Assembly: GCA_903813345.2 (NCBI GenBank)
Contig: CAIIXF020000011.1
Location: 1,450,571 to 1,514,570 of the forward strand
Origin: Owenia fusiformis
Taxonomy: Eukaryota; Annelida; Polychaeta; Sabellida; Oweniidae
Direction: 5' to 3'
Length of the DNA: 64,000 nucleotides
In this document: positions 1 to 11,299 of the stretch, piece by piece
Numbering within the stretch: position 1 is the stretch's first letter
How the letters are laid out: the number at the start of each line of letters is the position of its first letter
The notes under the pieces: generated by a model
What the model was told of the DNA's origin: nothing
Databases searched by the model: none
What the model saw: only the letters and a program-made list of their open reading frames with translations
Program-made: the position numbers and the translations under genes

Positions 1-489
1 ATTGACTTTTGCACGTTGGTGCGTTGCGCCTTTTTTAATAGATCTTATACCCTAAAAGAGTATCGGTTGAAAAAAAATCCTAGAATACCTAACATATTTT
101 ACAATACCGTGAGCCTATTTATTAAGCAATTCAATAGTAAAATTCTTCTTTAAAAAATAAATCTTCCAGATTTGTTGAAATTTCTAGCAGAAATTGCCTG
201 CTCCCCCCCTCCGTCCCAATTCTACGATCACCGGGCGTGTCCAGATGTCGTTCATACAATCAATAATTGTTTTTGATGACAGAAGGATATAAGACAGGCA
301 GAAAGAGACTTTCATGTTAGCGTTGATACATTTTGAGAAAAAATGTTAATACTGTTTGACAAATGTAAAAATCATTTTTATTGAATACGATATTGACATT
401 ATCTTCAAATTCATCTCAATAAAGCGGAAAGTGACTTTGATCGTCGTGATGAAACACTTTATTGTATAGCTAATATACTATATCTAGTA
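1..489. other. Intergenic sequence, no gene seen
   Basis: AT-rich DNA with stop codons in all frames. I see no exon with convincing splice sites, no RNA gene and no recognisable transposon end before the TIR element that starts at 490. Confidence 0.5.
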
Positions 490-736
490 TACACTCCCCT
501 CCATAAGTTTGCCAACGGAAACCCATCTTTTGACCACTTATCGAAGCCAGTTTATGCGTTTTAGACACGCCTATTAAAGGAATTCATCAAATGTGTCTAA
601 CATTTCAGAACTTTTGAGTCTGTTGGAATTAGGGAACAAAATTCACATACTGGCAGGCTTGCTTTGATATACTATGGGAATCTAATCTGATATCTAATGG
701 AATCGTTCGGTTGCCAAACTTATTGACAGGAGTGTA
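490..736. mobile_element. Short TIR element, Tc1/mariner-type MITE (family A)
   Basis: The two ends are inverted copies of each other: tacactcccctccataagt at the left, and the same motif with few changes inverted at the right. Both sides are flanked by a TA dinucleotide (488-489 and 737-738), as expected for a Tc1/mariner target duplication. The 247-bp body has no open frame. A second copy with the same ends lies at 9255-9424. A non-autonomous element is the simplest reading; the family name is inferred from the TA flank only. Confidence 0.7.
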
Positions 737-738
737 TA

Positions 739-1485
739 CTGGCATTGTTAGATATAATACAATGAGGATTGGCTCCCAGAATGCACTTTCAATATTTTCC
801 AACGATGAGAATGCTGTTATTGTCTGATATTAAATTGGCTGTAAAATCATAATCAGCATTCCCAGAGTTGAGCTAATATCTTGACCACTTCTGGTGTGTT
901 TTGATTTATTTAGTTTAGTTTTTTTAGTTATGTTATAAGATCAACACTCAATTCAAAATCTGAAGTGAAAAATGGCTGTTTAATTTTAAATTTTGAACCA
1001 CGACAAAAACCATGTCCATTGCCAATTTTCTTAAAGCATTGTATTTCAAGTATAACAAGGCAATAACATGCAAAATGTTGGCACCTGCCATTTGTTACAA
1101 ACGCCCACCACCAACCTCGGAAGTAAGTCCACAAAAAACAATTTGAGACTTTTACAATATTTCAACACCTATGTCGGTGATATAAAATGATCAATGCTTT
1201 TTTTAATTTGGATCATGCTTCTGAATAAATTAAGCTTTTTTGGGCTGGAACATAGATGCACTTTTATGGCTCATATTTCGCTCATACATGGGCTTTCAAT
1301 TAGAGTTGAAAGCCCATGGCTCATACCATCTTTGACAATTTTCAAAATGAAACAATCATTACATTCCAGAAATAATCAACCTAGAATTGATATACAAACA
1401 AAATATACAGTGTACTTTTTCATCATAAAATAAATAAATATCTGAATTTATTAACTACTTATTACAAACTTACTATAAATTTCTA
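739..1485. other. 3' flank of IRAK1BP1, no gene seen
   Basis: No supported gene. A candidate polyadenylation signal for the minus-strand gene (AATAAA read on the minus strand) lies at 1447-1452, 34 bp past the stop codon. A perfect small hairpin (atgggctttca with its inverse, 6-base loop) lies near 1289-1316. Open frames here are short and lack family features. Confidence 0.4.
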
Positions 1486-3296
1486 TCACCTTTTTTCATC
1501 TTTGCTTTTTACTCTTGTCTTTAACTCAAATGTTGCATTTAATTTGACACACATGTGAATTGTCGCATTTTGAAGTCTTTTTTGCATGGATAGAACATTA
1601 GCAGGAATGTCTGTACTCTCTTGGTCACCTTCCCATTCATTGTTTTCTGTCTCTTCTATATTTATAGGGCGACCCACCGATTGGTTCAGACATTGTGCCA
1701 TTTGCAATGCTTTCTCTTTGGCATTTTTCACTGCAACAACACTCGTGTGACGCCTGAAAAAAGGGAATTCGGTTTAAAATTCAAAAAGGTGATTTTATGC
1801 TTTCTATTTCTATGTGTTCAAACTGTAGACCTCTCTTGAGGTCAACTGGCAAAACTGTATACCACCAATACTGTGAACCTTGAAACTTTTGTTCAATTTT
1901 AAGTTACCAATCAGAATTGTGTATTTCAACTGAGGAACTAACAATTTCAAATGGCAACTTTAGCAGGAATTAATGTAAATTAAATTAAATTGCAAAAAGT
2001 TAATTTAAAATACTTTAAAAAGCTAAACTTGTGAACTGAAAAATTTCAGCTTAATATACATGTAGGAAACCCAGATTTCCTCCCCATTATTCAAACTTTG
2101 ATGTTAAATGTATTTTTCTTTCACGAAAACTTTCTGTTTACTTCCCTATCTATGATGATTGGTTTTACATAAATGACACACTGGTATATGACCCACCCTT
2201 TAAATACAGTACACTACCTAAAATGTTCTAGTCTCTGTTGTGAATGGAAGAATTGAGGCGTTCCAACAGTGACGGATTCATCCAGCTTCTCAATGATGTG
2301 ATTTGATATTGTTTCACATTTCTTGAAGTCCACAAACAACACTAGTATTTCAACTGTGTACATAAAGAGAGACTCTTGACGCAAGAGCTGCTTCTGTACT
2401 TTGATGTCACCTTCCTGGAAATACAGATTCAACAATATTATTTTTGATGGATGTCCATAAAGTATATTTACATTACACCTTTACACAAACTATATTGCAA
2501 TAATTGTAAGTAGTAGTAGATGTATGTTGTTCCTCGGACAATGGGCTTTCAAGAGTACAAGAGTCTCTTGAAGGGGCTCAGAACTCATATTTAATTGGTT
2601 CACTCTACAGTTTAAGACGAACTTCAGGATGTGAATATTCTACCAGGTTCATCCTCCCATCATAGGGCTTCAAAATCCAGATTATATTCTTTCTTTTTAC
2701 TTCCTGCAATAAGCAGTTAGCATTTCCACGATTAAGAACTCGCAATCTGATTGGCTGTCGCAACACTGCAACAGAAATCATGTATAAGTCATTGCGCATA
2801 ATTAGATCACGTGATTCAGTTAAATCGGGCGCATCCAAATTAGTTATAGCAGGGAGAAGAAGGAGGTACGGATTCTGGATACCTGCTTAGGAGGATGACC
2901 AGGTTCGGTCAGCGACCAATCGATGTCAGGTGTTGATACAGGTCCCTGTGATAAAATCATGGTGACATGATCAGTGATTCGTGATGTCTTCAAAAACATG
3001 CTCATATGAATATTTACCTTAATTTGAAAATTATTTAGGGATTGCAGAATGTAGTCAAGGCGTCGTTGGACACTGTTTTTTACTTCGGAGACATCTTCTT
3101 TCAAACTTTTCAAAATAATGTTGACCCTACATCTATCGGGCGGTAACTCCGCTTCCTCAGTCGCCGATACTTTAATTTGATTAGATCCAGACATTCTTGA
3201 TGGTATTGGTTCATCTGCTGCCACTCTGGTTTGCCTTTTCCCGTCTGTTTTCTCAGTAAAACTAGCGAAAACCTGGGCGGGGCGATAGGAACTCAT
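1486..3296 (-). CDS. IRAK1BP1: IRAK1-binding protein 1 homologue (SIMPL domain)
   Basis: Three exons: 3296-3018, 2414-2218 and 1753-1486; phases 0 and 2 join cleanly with consensus GT/AG sites, giving 247 aa against about 260 in human. The family (SIMPL, DUF541) was described in mammals as an IRAK1-binding modulator of NF-kB signalling; its role in invertebrates is not known to me. Landmarks matching human IRAK1BP1 from memory are RRLDYILQSL (exon 1), EKLDESV and GTPQFFHS (exon 2), VAVKNAKEKA, VGRPINIEE, EWEGD and NATIHMCVKLNATFELK (exon 3), ending in a basic tail. The start is the first ATG in the conserved frame and the N-terminal 45 residues are poorly conserved, as is usual. The gene faces JAGN1 head to head. 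Intron 1 (2415-3017) and intron 2 (1754-2217) hold nothing recognised. Confidence 0.92.
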
Positions 3297-3617
3297 TTTC
3301 TAAACAAAACAAATATGGCGCGTTTTCCGACATGTCGCCAACATCATATGCCTATAAATTAGTTATTACTATAGACTAACACTGAGACGAAAATATCAAT
3401 AATTAAATTTCTTTAATGTTTTAGGTGGAAGTATTATCAATTTAAATGGATAAAATTCTCATGAACAGAACACTGGGAAATAAAAAGATAGAAGATATTT
3501 GGCTATGCTCAAGCGACCGGATGTTCACTCATCGCCATCTTTCCAAAAACCTCACCTAACAATATTTCGGTCATATTTTCTACATTTCGTGGTCCAATGA
3601 ACGTCTGAGAATCCAGA
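3297..3617. promoter_or_regulatory. Shared bidirectional promoter interval of IRAK1BP1 and JAGN1
   Basis: The 321 bp between the two start codons must contain both 5' UTRs and both core promoters unless 5' non-coding exons exist elsewhere. I see no clear TATA box properly placed for either gene, which fits a housekeeping pair. ATG codons inside it (for example 3315 and 3334) open only short frames. The role is inferred from position. Confidence 0.55.
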
Positions 3618-5699
3618 ATGTCATCAAGAAGTGGAGCTTGGGCTGTAGGGAGTGATGGTAGTGACTTTTTACATCGGGAACGTGTTGCATCTCACTATAA
3701 AACTAGGTAAATAGGTGAAATTCCTTCAATTTTTTCATTTTTTTGCCGGCCCTGATTTTTTCACCGGATATCGAGTTTATTTTTTCGAATAATAGTAACA
3801 ATTTCATGTATGTATCAAACTATTATGTAATCTACACTAGAGTTCCATTTGTTTTCGCTGCATAAGACATCTCTCATAAGCAGATGTGATCAAGCAAATT
3901 ATGATGAATCCCGGAATGTAACAGCTGGCCAGTCCATTGTTACAGGTGCATTTAGATACCCTTTATAATGAATCGAAGACTATAGTCCTGTGCTCTTTTG
4001 TATACTTTTTGTGTATTATTACAAGAAGGTAGTTTGGGTCACATATAACTGAAAAAATTGCCTTTCTCAATAAATACCCCCAAAAATGCACATAAAATTT
4101 TCAAATCACCCCCACAACTTATCCCGTGCAAGGACTAAAAACCTGAGAATGTCTCAATCTTTTGCCCGTACGATTACAACATGGGTGAATTTTCTACGCC
4201 TCTTACACTTAAGATACCTACTTCAATAGATTCCTTGGTAGTTTAGCTTTCTTTAGTTGAATCCACAATTATTTTGGTTAATCGGCAGAAAGGAAACATT
4301 TTTCTTTTTCATCGAGAGAGATTCCATCACTTTTCAAGATGGCGACTGGATTTAAAAGGGGATTCCCTGTTTGACTGACCCGGAAGTGGCCCGGAAGTAC
4401 CAATAAATGGAGGAATTTGATGGTTGAAATAAGTTAATATTACACGCAAATATTGTGATCAAAAACAAAAATTTCTTCTTTCTGCTGGAACGTTTTCTTT
4501 TTTTGTAGAATTTTTGCACACTTTTTCAACCATACACTGTATTTCAATCTGTTAGGAAATCTGGGCTCTGCAGCACCAGATGACTTGTGTATAATGGGAT
4601 ATCCCGCTCTAGAACCTATCACTATCATGAATACAGGTGTTTTGTTCTCTATTGTTATTATAGAGTTCATAGTTTTCTCGATGTCTTTCTCGAGATCATA
4701 TTTCATGCTGTTGTGTAATTTCTCAAATAGTTTTCAAAGGTAATTTCCATTCGGAGTGACAATAAAAAAAGGAATTTTATTTTTACATTGTCCTTTTCAA
4801 TGTAGATCATTGACGGTGACAAGCAATCTCTTGTTTCCGGTACCAGTCAAAAGTCTATGGACAATCAACGTTACAGTGATCTCCCCAGCATTAAAACAAG
4901 AGGGCGCAGCACCCACCTGAGACTTTAAAATGGGCTTCGCTTGCACCAACCTCAGAATTCATTTGCACATAATTGAAAAGAGAAAAATCATGTAAAATGG
5001 GCATATTTTAACCAATTTGGTCTGAATTTTGAAAATGAGAATTTTGCCCCTACTTGAGAAAAAAATCCTGTGGAGAACACTGCATTATAAACCAACACAA
5101 TTTAAGTTTAAGGAAAACATTTCAATTGTGTTTGGAAGCTAGATAAAGGATAGTTGACAGATGTATTTTATTCATTTCTATTATAAAGCAACTAATATGC
5201 AGTAATTTTTTTCAGTGCTACCAACAAATCACGATTGAAGTCCATCATCGTTTTACACTTCCTTATGGCAGCCCTCATGTTCGCAAGACTCTCAAGATAC
5301 TTATTAAAATATTTCGGAATGACACCGCCATTTTTCCTGAGGAAACTTGTGATTCCTCAGCCTGAAATGTGGGAGATGATCTGGTGCTTGAGTACTCTGG
5401 CGTCAATATTCGGCTGGATGGGTCTTCCCAAGAACAAATCGATCATGCTCCAGCAATATGCTATTGGGACAATCTTATTCGGACTTTGTCCAGTTCTCTA
5501 CGCAGCCTATGACTTATCAGATGATTTTATCAATTATATCAACACGAAAAACGTGATGTTATTCTTCTTAGGCTACCCTGCTGTATTATTGTGGTACGGA
5601 TTTATCGCAATCATGATCCAGATTCATGCTTTTGGACTATATTTCGCTGTTAAACTTATGCAGGCATGGAATTCAATGGCAAAGAAGAAGAAATCGTAA
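3618..5699 (+). CDS. JAGN1: Protein jagunal homologue (ER membrane protein)
   Basis: Two exons: 3618-3706 and 5216-5699, joined in phase 2 (AG|T), 190 aa. Jagunal is an ER membrane protein needed for ER organisation and secretory traffic (fly oocyte, human neutrophils). Exon 1 is only 89 bp and gives the family N-terminus [20 protein letters not shown]; exon 2 opens with ATNKSRLKS, matching the NKSRLK motif of fly Jagunal. Four hydrophobic segments follow at roughly residues 40-60, 76-96, 106-126 and 142-172, with the family motif [10 protein letters not shown] near the end. The C-terminus KKKKS has lysines at -3 and -4, a dilysine ER-retrieval signal. Length is close to human (183 aa) and fly (about 197 aa). 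The human intron falls after codon 21, so the intron position here differs. The intron (3707-5215) shows no gene. Confidence 0.95.
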
Positions 5700-7723
5700 A
5701 TGTTTCAATCCAGGAATTTAAGTTTCGCGTTCTGCATCAGTTTTGAGCTGAAATTGACAACCTCCATCCTCAGTATTTGTGTAGTGTAACCTTAGTTACC
5801 TAATTATTACCATGGAGATACTTGACAAAAATATCTTCTTGTGACCACCAATAGTGTATTAACCACTCTCATTAATATTGCTGTGATATCTTACCCAGGT
5901 TCATCACCAAGTAGCACGTTTCCCTCTGACTGGGAGTGATCATTTACAGTTTCGATAGCTGAACGAACTAGAAAGCCCTGCAGAGACATGACTTTCAACC
6001 TACATCAATCAAAGGAGGTGTGTTAGGGAGGACAGCCTCTGATTGGCTCATCAAGTTCAGGGATTTATGAATTTTGTAAGAGTGAGACATTGTCAGTTGC
6101 TCTGATAAAGGGTAGTGACATATGACCATGTATACTACTCACACATGTGTGCAGCTAGTAGTGAGTTCCTTGTAAGCACCAGTCTAGTCCACAGTTTCGA
6201 GAAAATCACAAATTGAGGTTACCTTTTTGACAAACCCACTGACCCAAATTTCTTGAAATGTGCACAAGACTGGTGCAAAAATGTCCAGCATTGTTACTGG
6301 GGATGATAAAACCTAAATGGGTGAAAGTGTTGACATTGTAATTGATATTATTAATTTCAATGTCCAGTAAGATTTAATGAGCAGGAAGAGGCATGTTTCT
6401 CAGCTTTACTAAATTAATTTTGTGAAAAATGTGGATTGACATTTTGACCCAGCCTATTAAGGACTATGAACTTCCATTGATATATTCACCCATATTTTAA
6501 ACCAATATCAAGTCCTTTATCAAGTCACACTAACCCCTCCCTCTATGACATGTTCACCTCCCAAGAGTGTTACCATGTGCACCCATACAGGCGAGGCAAA
6601 TTTGAATATGTGAGGCAAATTTGAATGGGTGAGGCAAGTAAAGCTACAAATTTAACTTTGACTTTAGCTTGCCTCATCTAATCACATGTTTTTTTTATAT
6701 TAGTGTGGTATTTCAGTTTCACATTTTCATTTGAAAAAATGTCAGTGAATACTTTTTGACAATTTGGTGATGAAATGCCCTAATCTGCTTCTTGCCTGGC
6801 TATGTCTCTCCTATACTAAGACTTGTCAGGGGGAAATTTTTGATTGAAATTCCGAGACATGAACTCATGCAAAACTTTCATAAGCTAACTGAAAACACTG
6901 TCATTATGCCATCTATTTCATTGTATTAAGTTCAAATCTATACACTTGGCTGTACATTATATGTATGTATGGTATGTATGGCTAGTGTAAAAGGGAATGC
7001 TATCTCCAGGGAATGTTGTTTTAGTTTGTATTAATGTCTACCTGTCTCCAATACTACCTGGCCACATGTGTCTAAAATTCAAAAGAGGCAAATAAGCTCA
7101 TCAAAAGAGGCAGATGTCAATAACTCAAAAGGTAAATGTAAAAAAAAATAATCAGGGTCCTTAGTAAACTGTATGTATTATAATATATAGGCGTAGCCTT
7201 AATTTAACTTAGTTGCTTTGTTTAATTTTGGAGTTAAATTAATTAGTTTACTTTTAATGCTGTGCCCGCACTGATTTGGTGGGGGTTTCTTTTTTATAAA
7301 CATAATAATTACATTACAGTTAACACTGTGTAAATGTGTAAACCAATGATAATTTATATTGAATCAATGTTAAATCCTCCCACATATTGTCATGCAGCAC
7401 CTTGGCTGTTAATTGTTTGTATTTGCCTCATGAACTTCAAAGAATTGTGCAATTTACTTGTATGACTGCCCTGAATTGGGGTTGAATGTAAGTTTTGTTT
7501 TCCAAAATATGTGCAAAAAGTTTTTTCTTGTCCCATAAAGCGTAAGCTTATGTGTGTGTTTATGCCAAAATTATGTAATTATAGAGATAAGGATTGTTTT
7601 GTGTGATCAGTTTGTATAATTTGTTCCCATATTTTCTATTGTAAAATATCATATTATGTTTCTGTCACCTTGCATAAAGCTCAGCGAGTCCAGCCCGTTG
7701 GGGTAAAATTTCCTCTATCACGC
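5700..7723. other. JAGN1 3' flank, no further gene seen
   Basis: Probably includes the JAGN1 3' UTR, whose end I could not fix. A segment at about 6955-7027 (tgtatgtatgg run, then gtgtaaaagggaatgctatc) recurs as a direct copy at 8130-8204, so it is a dispersed repeat. No coding exon is supported. Confidence 0.4.
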
Positions 7724-7883
7724 CTAACCATTGACAATGTACAGTGACAAAATATATGGATGTACACTTTAGCTGTACGTTGTCATCTTTTTAAACCTGT
7801 ATCATAATATTTGCTTCATACATGACAACGTACAGCTAAAGTGTACGCATATATTTTGTCACTGTATGTTGTCGATGGTGAGG
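7724..7883. repeat. Foldback repeat with 62-bp arms
   Basis: The arms 7724-7786 and 7822-7883 are near-perfect inverted copies (core gtacactttagctgtacgtt) around a 35-bp spacer. There is no coding capacity. It resembles a foldback MITE; a structured RNA from the JAGN1 transcript is possible but not needed to explain it. Confidence 0.8.
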
Positions 7884-8129
7884 TGTGTCTATGGTGATCC
7901 CTGTATTTACTTTATAACATCCTGATAAATGTACTTCCTAAATTAAGAAAGTTGTTTCAAGGGTTAAATTACTCCCCGAAGGAGCAAGTTGCCCTCTGAG
8001 GGATTAATAAACTCCATCAATGATCAGTTTATTCAGAATGATAAACTTTAACTCTATCCCTGAAGGATCAAATTAATTTCAAGAAACCCCATTAAAATAG
8101 TACGCAATTCACTGGCACCTGGGCATACA

Positions 8130-8204
8130 GAAATACAGTATATGTATGTATGTATGACTGGTGTAAAAGGGAATGCTATCTCCAAGGAATGTTGTTTTAG
8201 TTTT
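8130..8204. repeat. Second copy of a dispersed repeat near JAGN1
   Basis: A tgta-type microsatellite is followed by gtgtaaaagggaatgctatc and ggaatgttgttttag, nearly identical to about 6955-7027. The two copies are in the same orientation, 1.2 kb apart. Confidence 0.6.
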
Positions 8205-8319
8205 GGTGTCCTGATCCTGATAACTGTATTCCCGAAGGATCAAATACATTTTGAATAACTCCTTGTGACACCCTTGAGTGTTCTAAAGTAATACAGGGCA
8301 TGGTCAATGCAAAAGGAGG

Positions 8320-8427
8320 AAATGTCCCATAATTCATGATTGAACCTCTCCATGTAAAGATATCCCTCTAAACATGTATCTTTACATGGAGATAGGTCCA
8401 GCTTTGAATTCTGGGAAATTTCCAATC
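8320..8427. repeat. Imperfect palindrome, foldback element
   Basis: The half starting ggaaatgtcccataattca returns inverted in the half ending gaattctgggaaatttcc. The centre is the perfect pair ctccatgtaaagat / atctttacatggag. Arms are about 48 bp with a few mismatches. Non-coding. Confidence 0.65.
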
Positions 8428-8527
8428 TTTGTTGATAAAAGATGCAAACGCTTTTGTTAAATAGTTGACGACTAGATGCACTGCAGTAGAAATATGATCA
8501 ATGTGAATTAGCTTGTAGTAATGCCTC

Positions 8528-8665
8528 AGTCATATTTGATCTACGGCAACCATACGGCGGCCATAGATCCTAAAATCGAGAGAAATATGCAGTATGAAAT
8601 AAAAGGATAAGCAGTACGATGTACATTTTCTATATTGATTTTGTAAAGTAATGGCTGCCATAGAG
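8528..8665. mobile_element. Foldback MITE, family B, copy 1
   Basis: It carries the motif atctacggcaacc...cggcggccatagat at the left and a decayed inverse (atggctgccatagag) at the right. Reversed, it aligns along its length with 14118-14285, including the central cagta/cagaataaaatat and attttctat segments. No coding frame. Confidence 0.6.
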
Positions 8666-8669
8666 AAAA

Positions 8670-9254
8670 GGTGACAGGGGCTTAAGTTATGATGGATTTA
8701 GATTTAGAATGGATGCATTGGAATTGCATTGTATTATGTTGACCTTGGTTATATCTATCTATGTCAATAATCTGCAAAAGGCTAATAAGCCCATTTAAAG
8801 CAGACATATAGTTTAACAGAATTTGAATGGAATATAATTTAAAAACCGTAACATTTAAAAAATCTTGTGTTTAATGTGCAAGTTTTCAAAGACACTCTGA
8901 ATTAACATTATTACATTTAATATATGACTTTGTCTATGTTTAATATAAAACAACATAAACAATTAATTGTATTTGGAACATGGTTGAATGAATTATGATG
9001 ATATGTACTTTATACATGATTTATGGTCCTTTGCATTTTGGTCAGTAAGCTTACATGCTATATTAACAAATCAAGTTGCTAACATTCAAGGGCATCCTTG
9101 TTTACAAAACAAACTTTATTATTTATAGATTTATTAATTGTTCTGGTATCTTTAGCTATGAAATATATTTCAGTATTTGTTTCCAATAACCTCACCTCCA
9201 ATAAACATTTTTGGAATTTTAGAACTTTGTTTCTTGTTCTTTATTTTTAGGTGC
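8670..9254. other. Intergenic, nothing recognised
   Basis: AT-rich sequence with no supported exon, RNA gene or repeat end. An AATAAA near 9200 could end a transcript from the left, but nothing ties it to a gene. Confidence 0.35.
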
Positions 9255-9424
9255 TACACTTCCCTTAATAAGTTTGGTAACTGTAAGTATCGATTGAATA
9301 TAATGTCAAAGTCTGTTTAAATCTTCGAAAATATAACAAAGATGATTTTTAAAAATAAATGGCCAAACAAAAATATAATTTCTCAAGTGATCAAAAATGA
9401 CGGCAAACTTATGGAGGGAGGTGT
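9255..9424. mobile_element. Short TIR element, MITE family A, second copy
   Basis: The left end tacacttcccttaataagtt and the right end aacttatggagggaggtgt repeat the termini of the element at 490-736. The body is shorter (170 bp) and shares an AT-rich, non-coding character. It abuts the next repeat, which begins at 9428. Confidence 0.65.
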
Positions 9425-9427
9425 TTT

Positions 9428-10625
9428 TAGCTCACATGGTGAGCTTTTGCAATCGCTCACTTGTCCGTCTGTCTCCGTCCGTCCGTCCGTGTGTCTGTCT
9501 GTCCGTCAACAATAGTGGCACGTTTTAAAACCTCTGTCAATAGGATTCCTGTTTTAAGTTATTTCTGTTCAACATCAATACAGAAAACTCCCTATGACTC
9601 CTGGTTCAAAAGCTCGCCTATTTTCAAAATGGCCGCCATTTTTATCTCGCGAAATTCACTTTTGACTGGCACGTTTTAAAACCTCTGTCGATAGGATTCC
9701 TGTTTTAAGTTATTTCTGTTCAACATCAATACAGAAAACTCCCCTATGACTCCTGGTTCAAAAGCTCGTCTATTTTCAAAATGGCCGCCATTTTTGTCTA
9801 GCGAAATTCACTTTTGACCTATTTCCTAGCTTTACAAATAATTGCAGGTGTCCTACATTGTAAAAATCTGTGTCAATGTAAAGAGTAGATGTATGAAATA
9901 ATTTTGTTGCGAAAAATCAGCAAAAAATTATATCCATTTTTTTATTTTCAGCCATTTTAGTTAACATTGATTTGTCCATCTGTCTGGCAAAATCCACTTT
10001 TGGACCATTTGCCTTAAACCCTCTGTCGATAGGATTTCCGTTTTAAGTTAATTTTGTTCAACATCAATACAAAAAACTCTCCTATGACTCTTGGTTCAAA
10101 AGCTCGCCTATTTTCAAAATGGTCACCATTCTTGTCTCGCGAAATTCACTTTTGGCCCATTTCCTAGCTTTACAAATAATTTCAGCTGTCCTGCATTGTA
10201 AAAAGCCATGTCACTGTAAAGAGTAGTTGTATGAAATAATTTTTAGTTAACATTGATTCGTCCATCTATCTCTCAGTCAGTTCAAAAAAGTGGCAAGTTT
10301 TAAACCTCTGTCAACACTTTTTAAATCCTCTGTAGATAGGATTCCCGATTTAAAATAATTTTGTTCAACATCAATAAAGAAAAAAAAAACCTGTGACTCC
10401 TGCTTCAAAATCTCGCCTTATTTCAAAATGGCCACCATTTTTGTCTTGGGAAATTCACTTTTGGCCCATTTCCTAGCTTTACAAATAAGTTCAGGTGTCC
10501 TGCATTGTAAAAAGCCATGTCTTTTTAAAGAGTAGTTGTATGAAATAATTTTGTCACAAAAAATCTGCAAAAAATTATACCCGTCTTTTTTATTTTCACT
10601 TTTGAGCAACACCATGTGAGCCCAG
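9428..10625. repeat. gtccgt-type dispersed repeat with internal tandem units
   Basis: It begins gctcacatggtgagctttt, runs into a (gtcc/gtct)n stretch at about 9465-9512, and ends caccatgtgagc, so both tips carry an inverted gctcacatggtg. Inside are about four decaying direct repeats, each with aacctctgtcgataggattc, a caacatcaatacagaaaac segment, cctatgactcctggttcaaa and ttttcaaaatggccgccat (9515, 9666, 10010 and 10300 onward). Frames crossing the repeat are not genes. Repeats of this style are common in marine invertebrate genomes; I cannot name the superfamily. Confidence 0.7.
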
Positions 10626-10781
10626 TACCCACGGTACTAATTTTTTTGTATGTCATCATATCCGGGTAAGTGGCCAGAATGCTTTCTTGCATTTTTTCAT
10701 GGAAGACTATCCTCATTTTCATTTCCCTCAAAATCTCTGTTGATATACGCAGATATCAAAATCTTTCTGGGTACATCAATG

Positions 10782-10954
10782 CCGGTGTAAAAGAAATGAT
10801 GGTCCCCTGGGGATTATGGTCCCCTTTCTGAAAGGCCCTTACTGGCCCTGATTGTGGATACGATAATAAGGGAAAGAGTTATATTTAGGTCACCATATAA
10901 ATCAATGGAAAGTAGGACCATAATTGGAGAGGACCTCCTACCCTTTTACACCGG
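10782..10954. mobile_element. TIR MITE, family C, copy 1
   Basis: The ends are ccggtgtaaaag and cttttacaccgg, perfectly inverted. The body contains cggcccttactggccctgat or a close variant and aggtcaccatataaatcaat. Further copies are at 10951-11297, 13868-13964 (internally deleted, reversed) and 21705-21878. No coding capacity. Confidence 0.8.
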
Positions 10955-11297
10955 TGTGAAAGAATATATTCTCCCCTTTCTAAACGGCCCTTACTGGCCC
11001 TGATTGTGTATAAAATAATAAGGAAAAGAGTTGTATCGAGGTCACCATATAAATCAATGGAGAGCTTGCCCGTAGCCAGCTTTTACCAGGAGGGGGAGCT
11101 TTTTTCCAGGGGGGGGAGCTTTTTCACAATTTTGGCTAAAAATTATGCGAAAAATTCTCAGAATGGTGAAAAACTGCATGAGTTTGAAAGCATTTCTGGC
11201 CAGGGGGGAGCTTCCGCTCCCCCAGCTCCCCCTCTGGCTACGGGCCTGGAGAGTATGACCATACTTTGATAGGATCCCCTACCCTTTTACAGCGGCG
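10951..11297. mobile_element. TIR MITE, family C, copy 2, interrupted
   Basis: This copy starts on the same ccgg that ends copy 1, so the two lie tip to tip. It matches copy 1 to about 11065, is broken by the nested element at 11067-11246, and resumes with accatactttgataggatcc to the decayed end ttttacagcgg. Confidence 0.75.
11067..11246. mobile_element. Nested TIR element, family D, inserted in a family C MITE
   Basis: The ends are gcccgtagccag and ctggctacgggc, a perfect 12-bp inverted pair. TGGAGAG occurs on both sides (start near 11058 and again near 11248), whereas intact family C copies have a single tggagag/tggaaag there, so this is a target duplication of 6-7 bp. The interior has G-rich blocks and a gtgaaaaactgcatgagttt segment that recurs in relics near 11517 and 11868. 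Confidence 0.75.
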
Positions 11298-11299
11298 TT

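Noticed and set aside
2605-2838. Minus-strand frame between IRAK1BP1 exons 1 and 2
   Set aside because: It falls in intron 1 and is not needed: exons 1 and 2 join in phase and align continuously with the family.
9461-9679. 72-codon frame over the gtccgt stretch
   Set aside because: It lies wholly inside a dispersed repeat whose other units have no matching frame.
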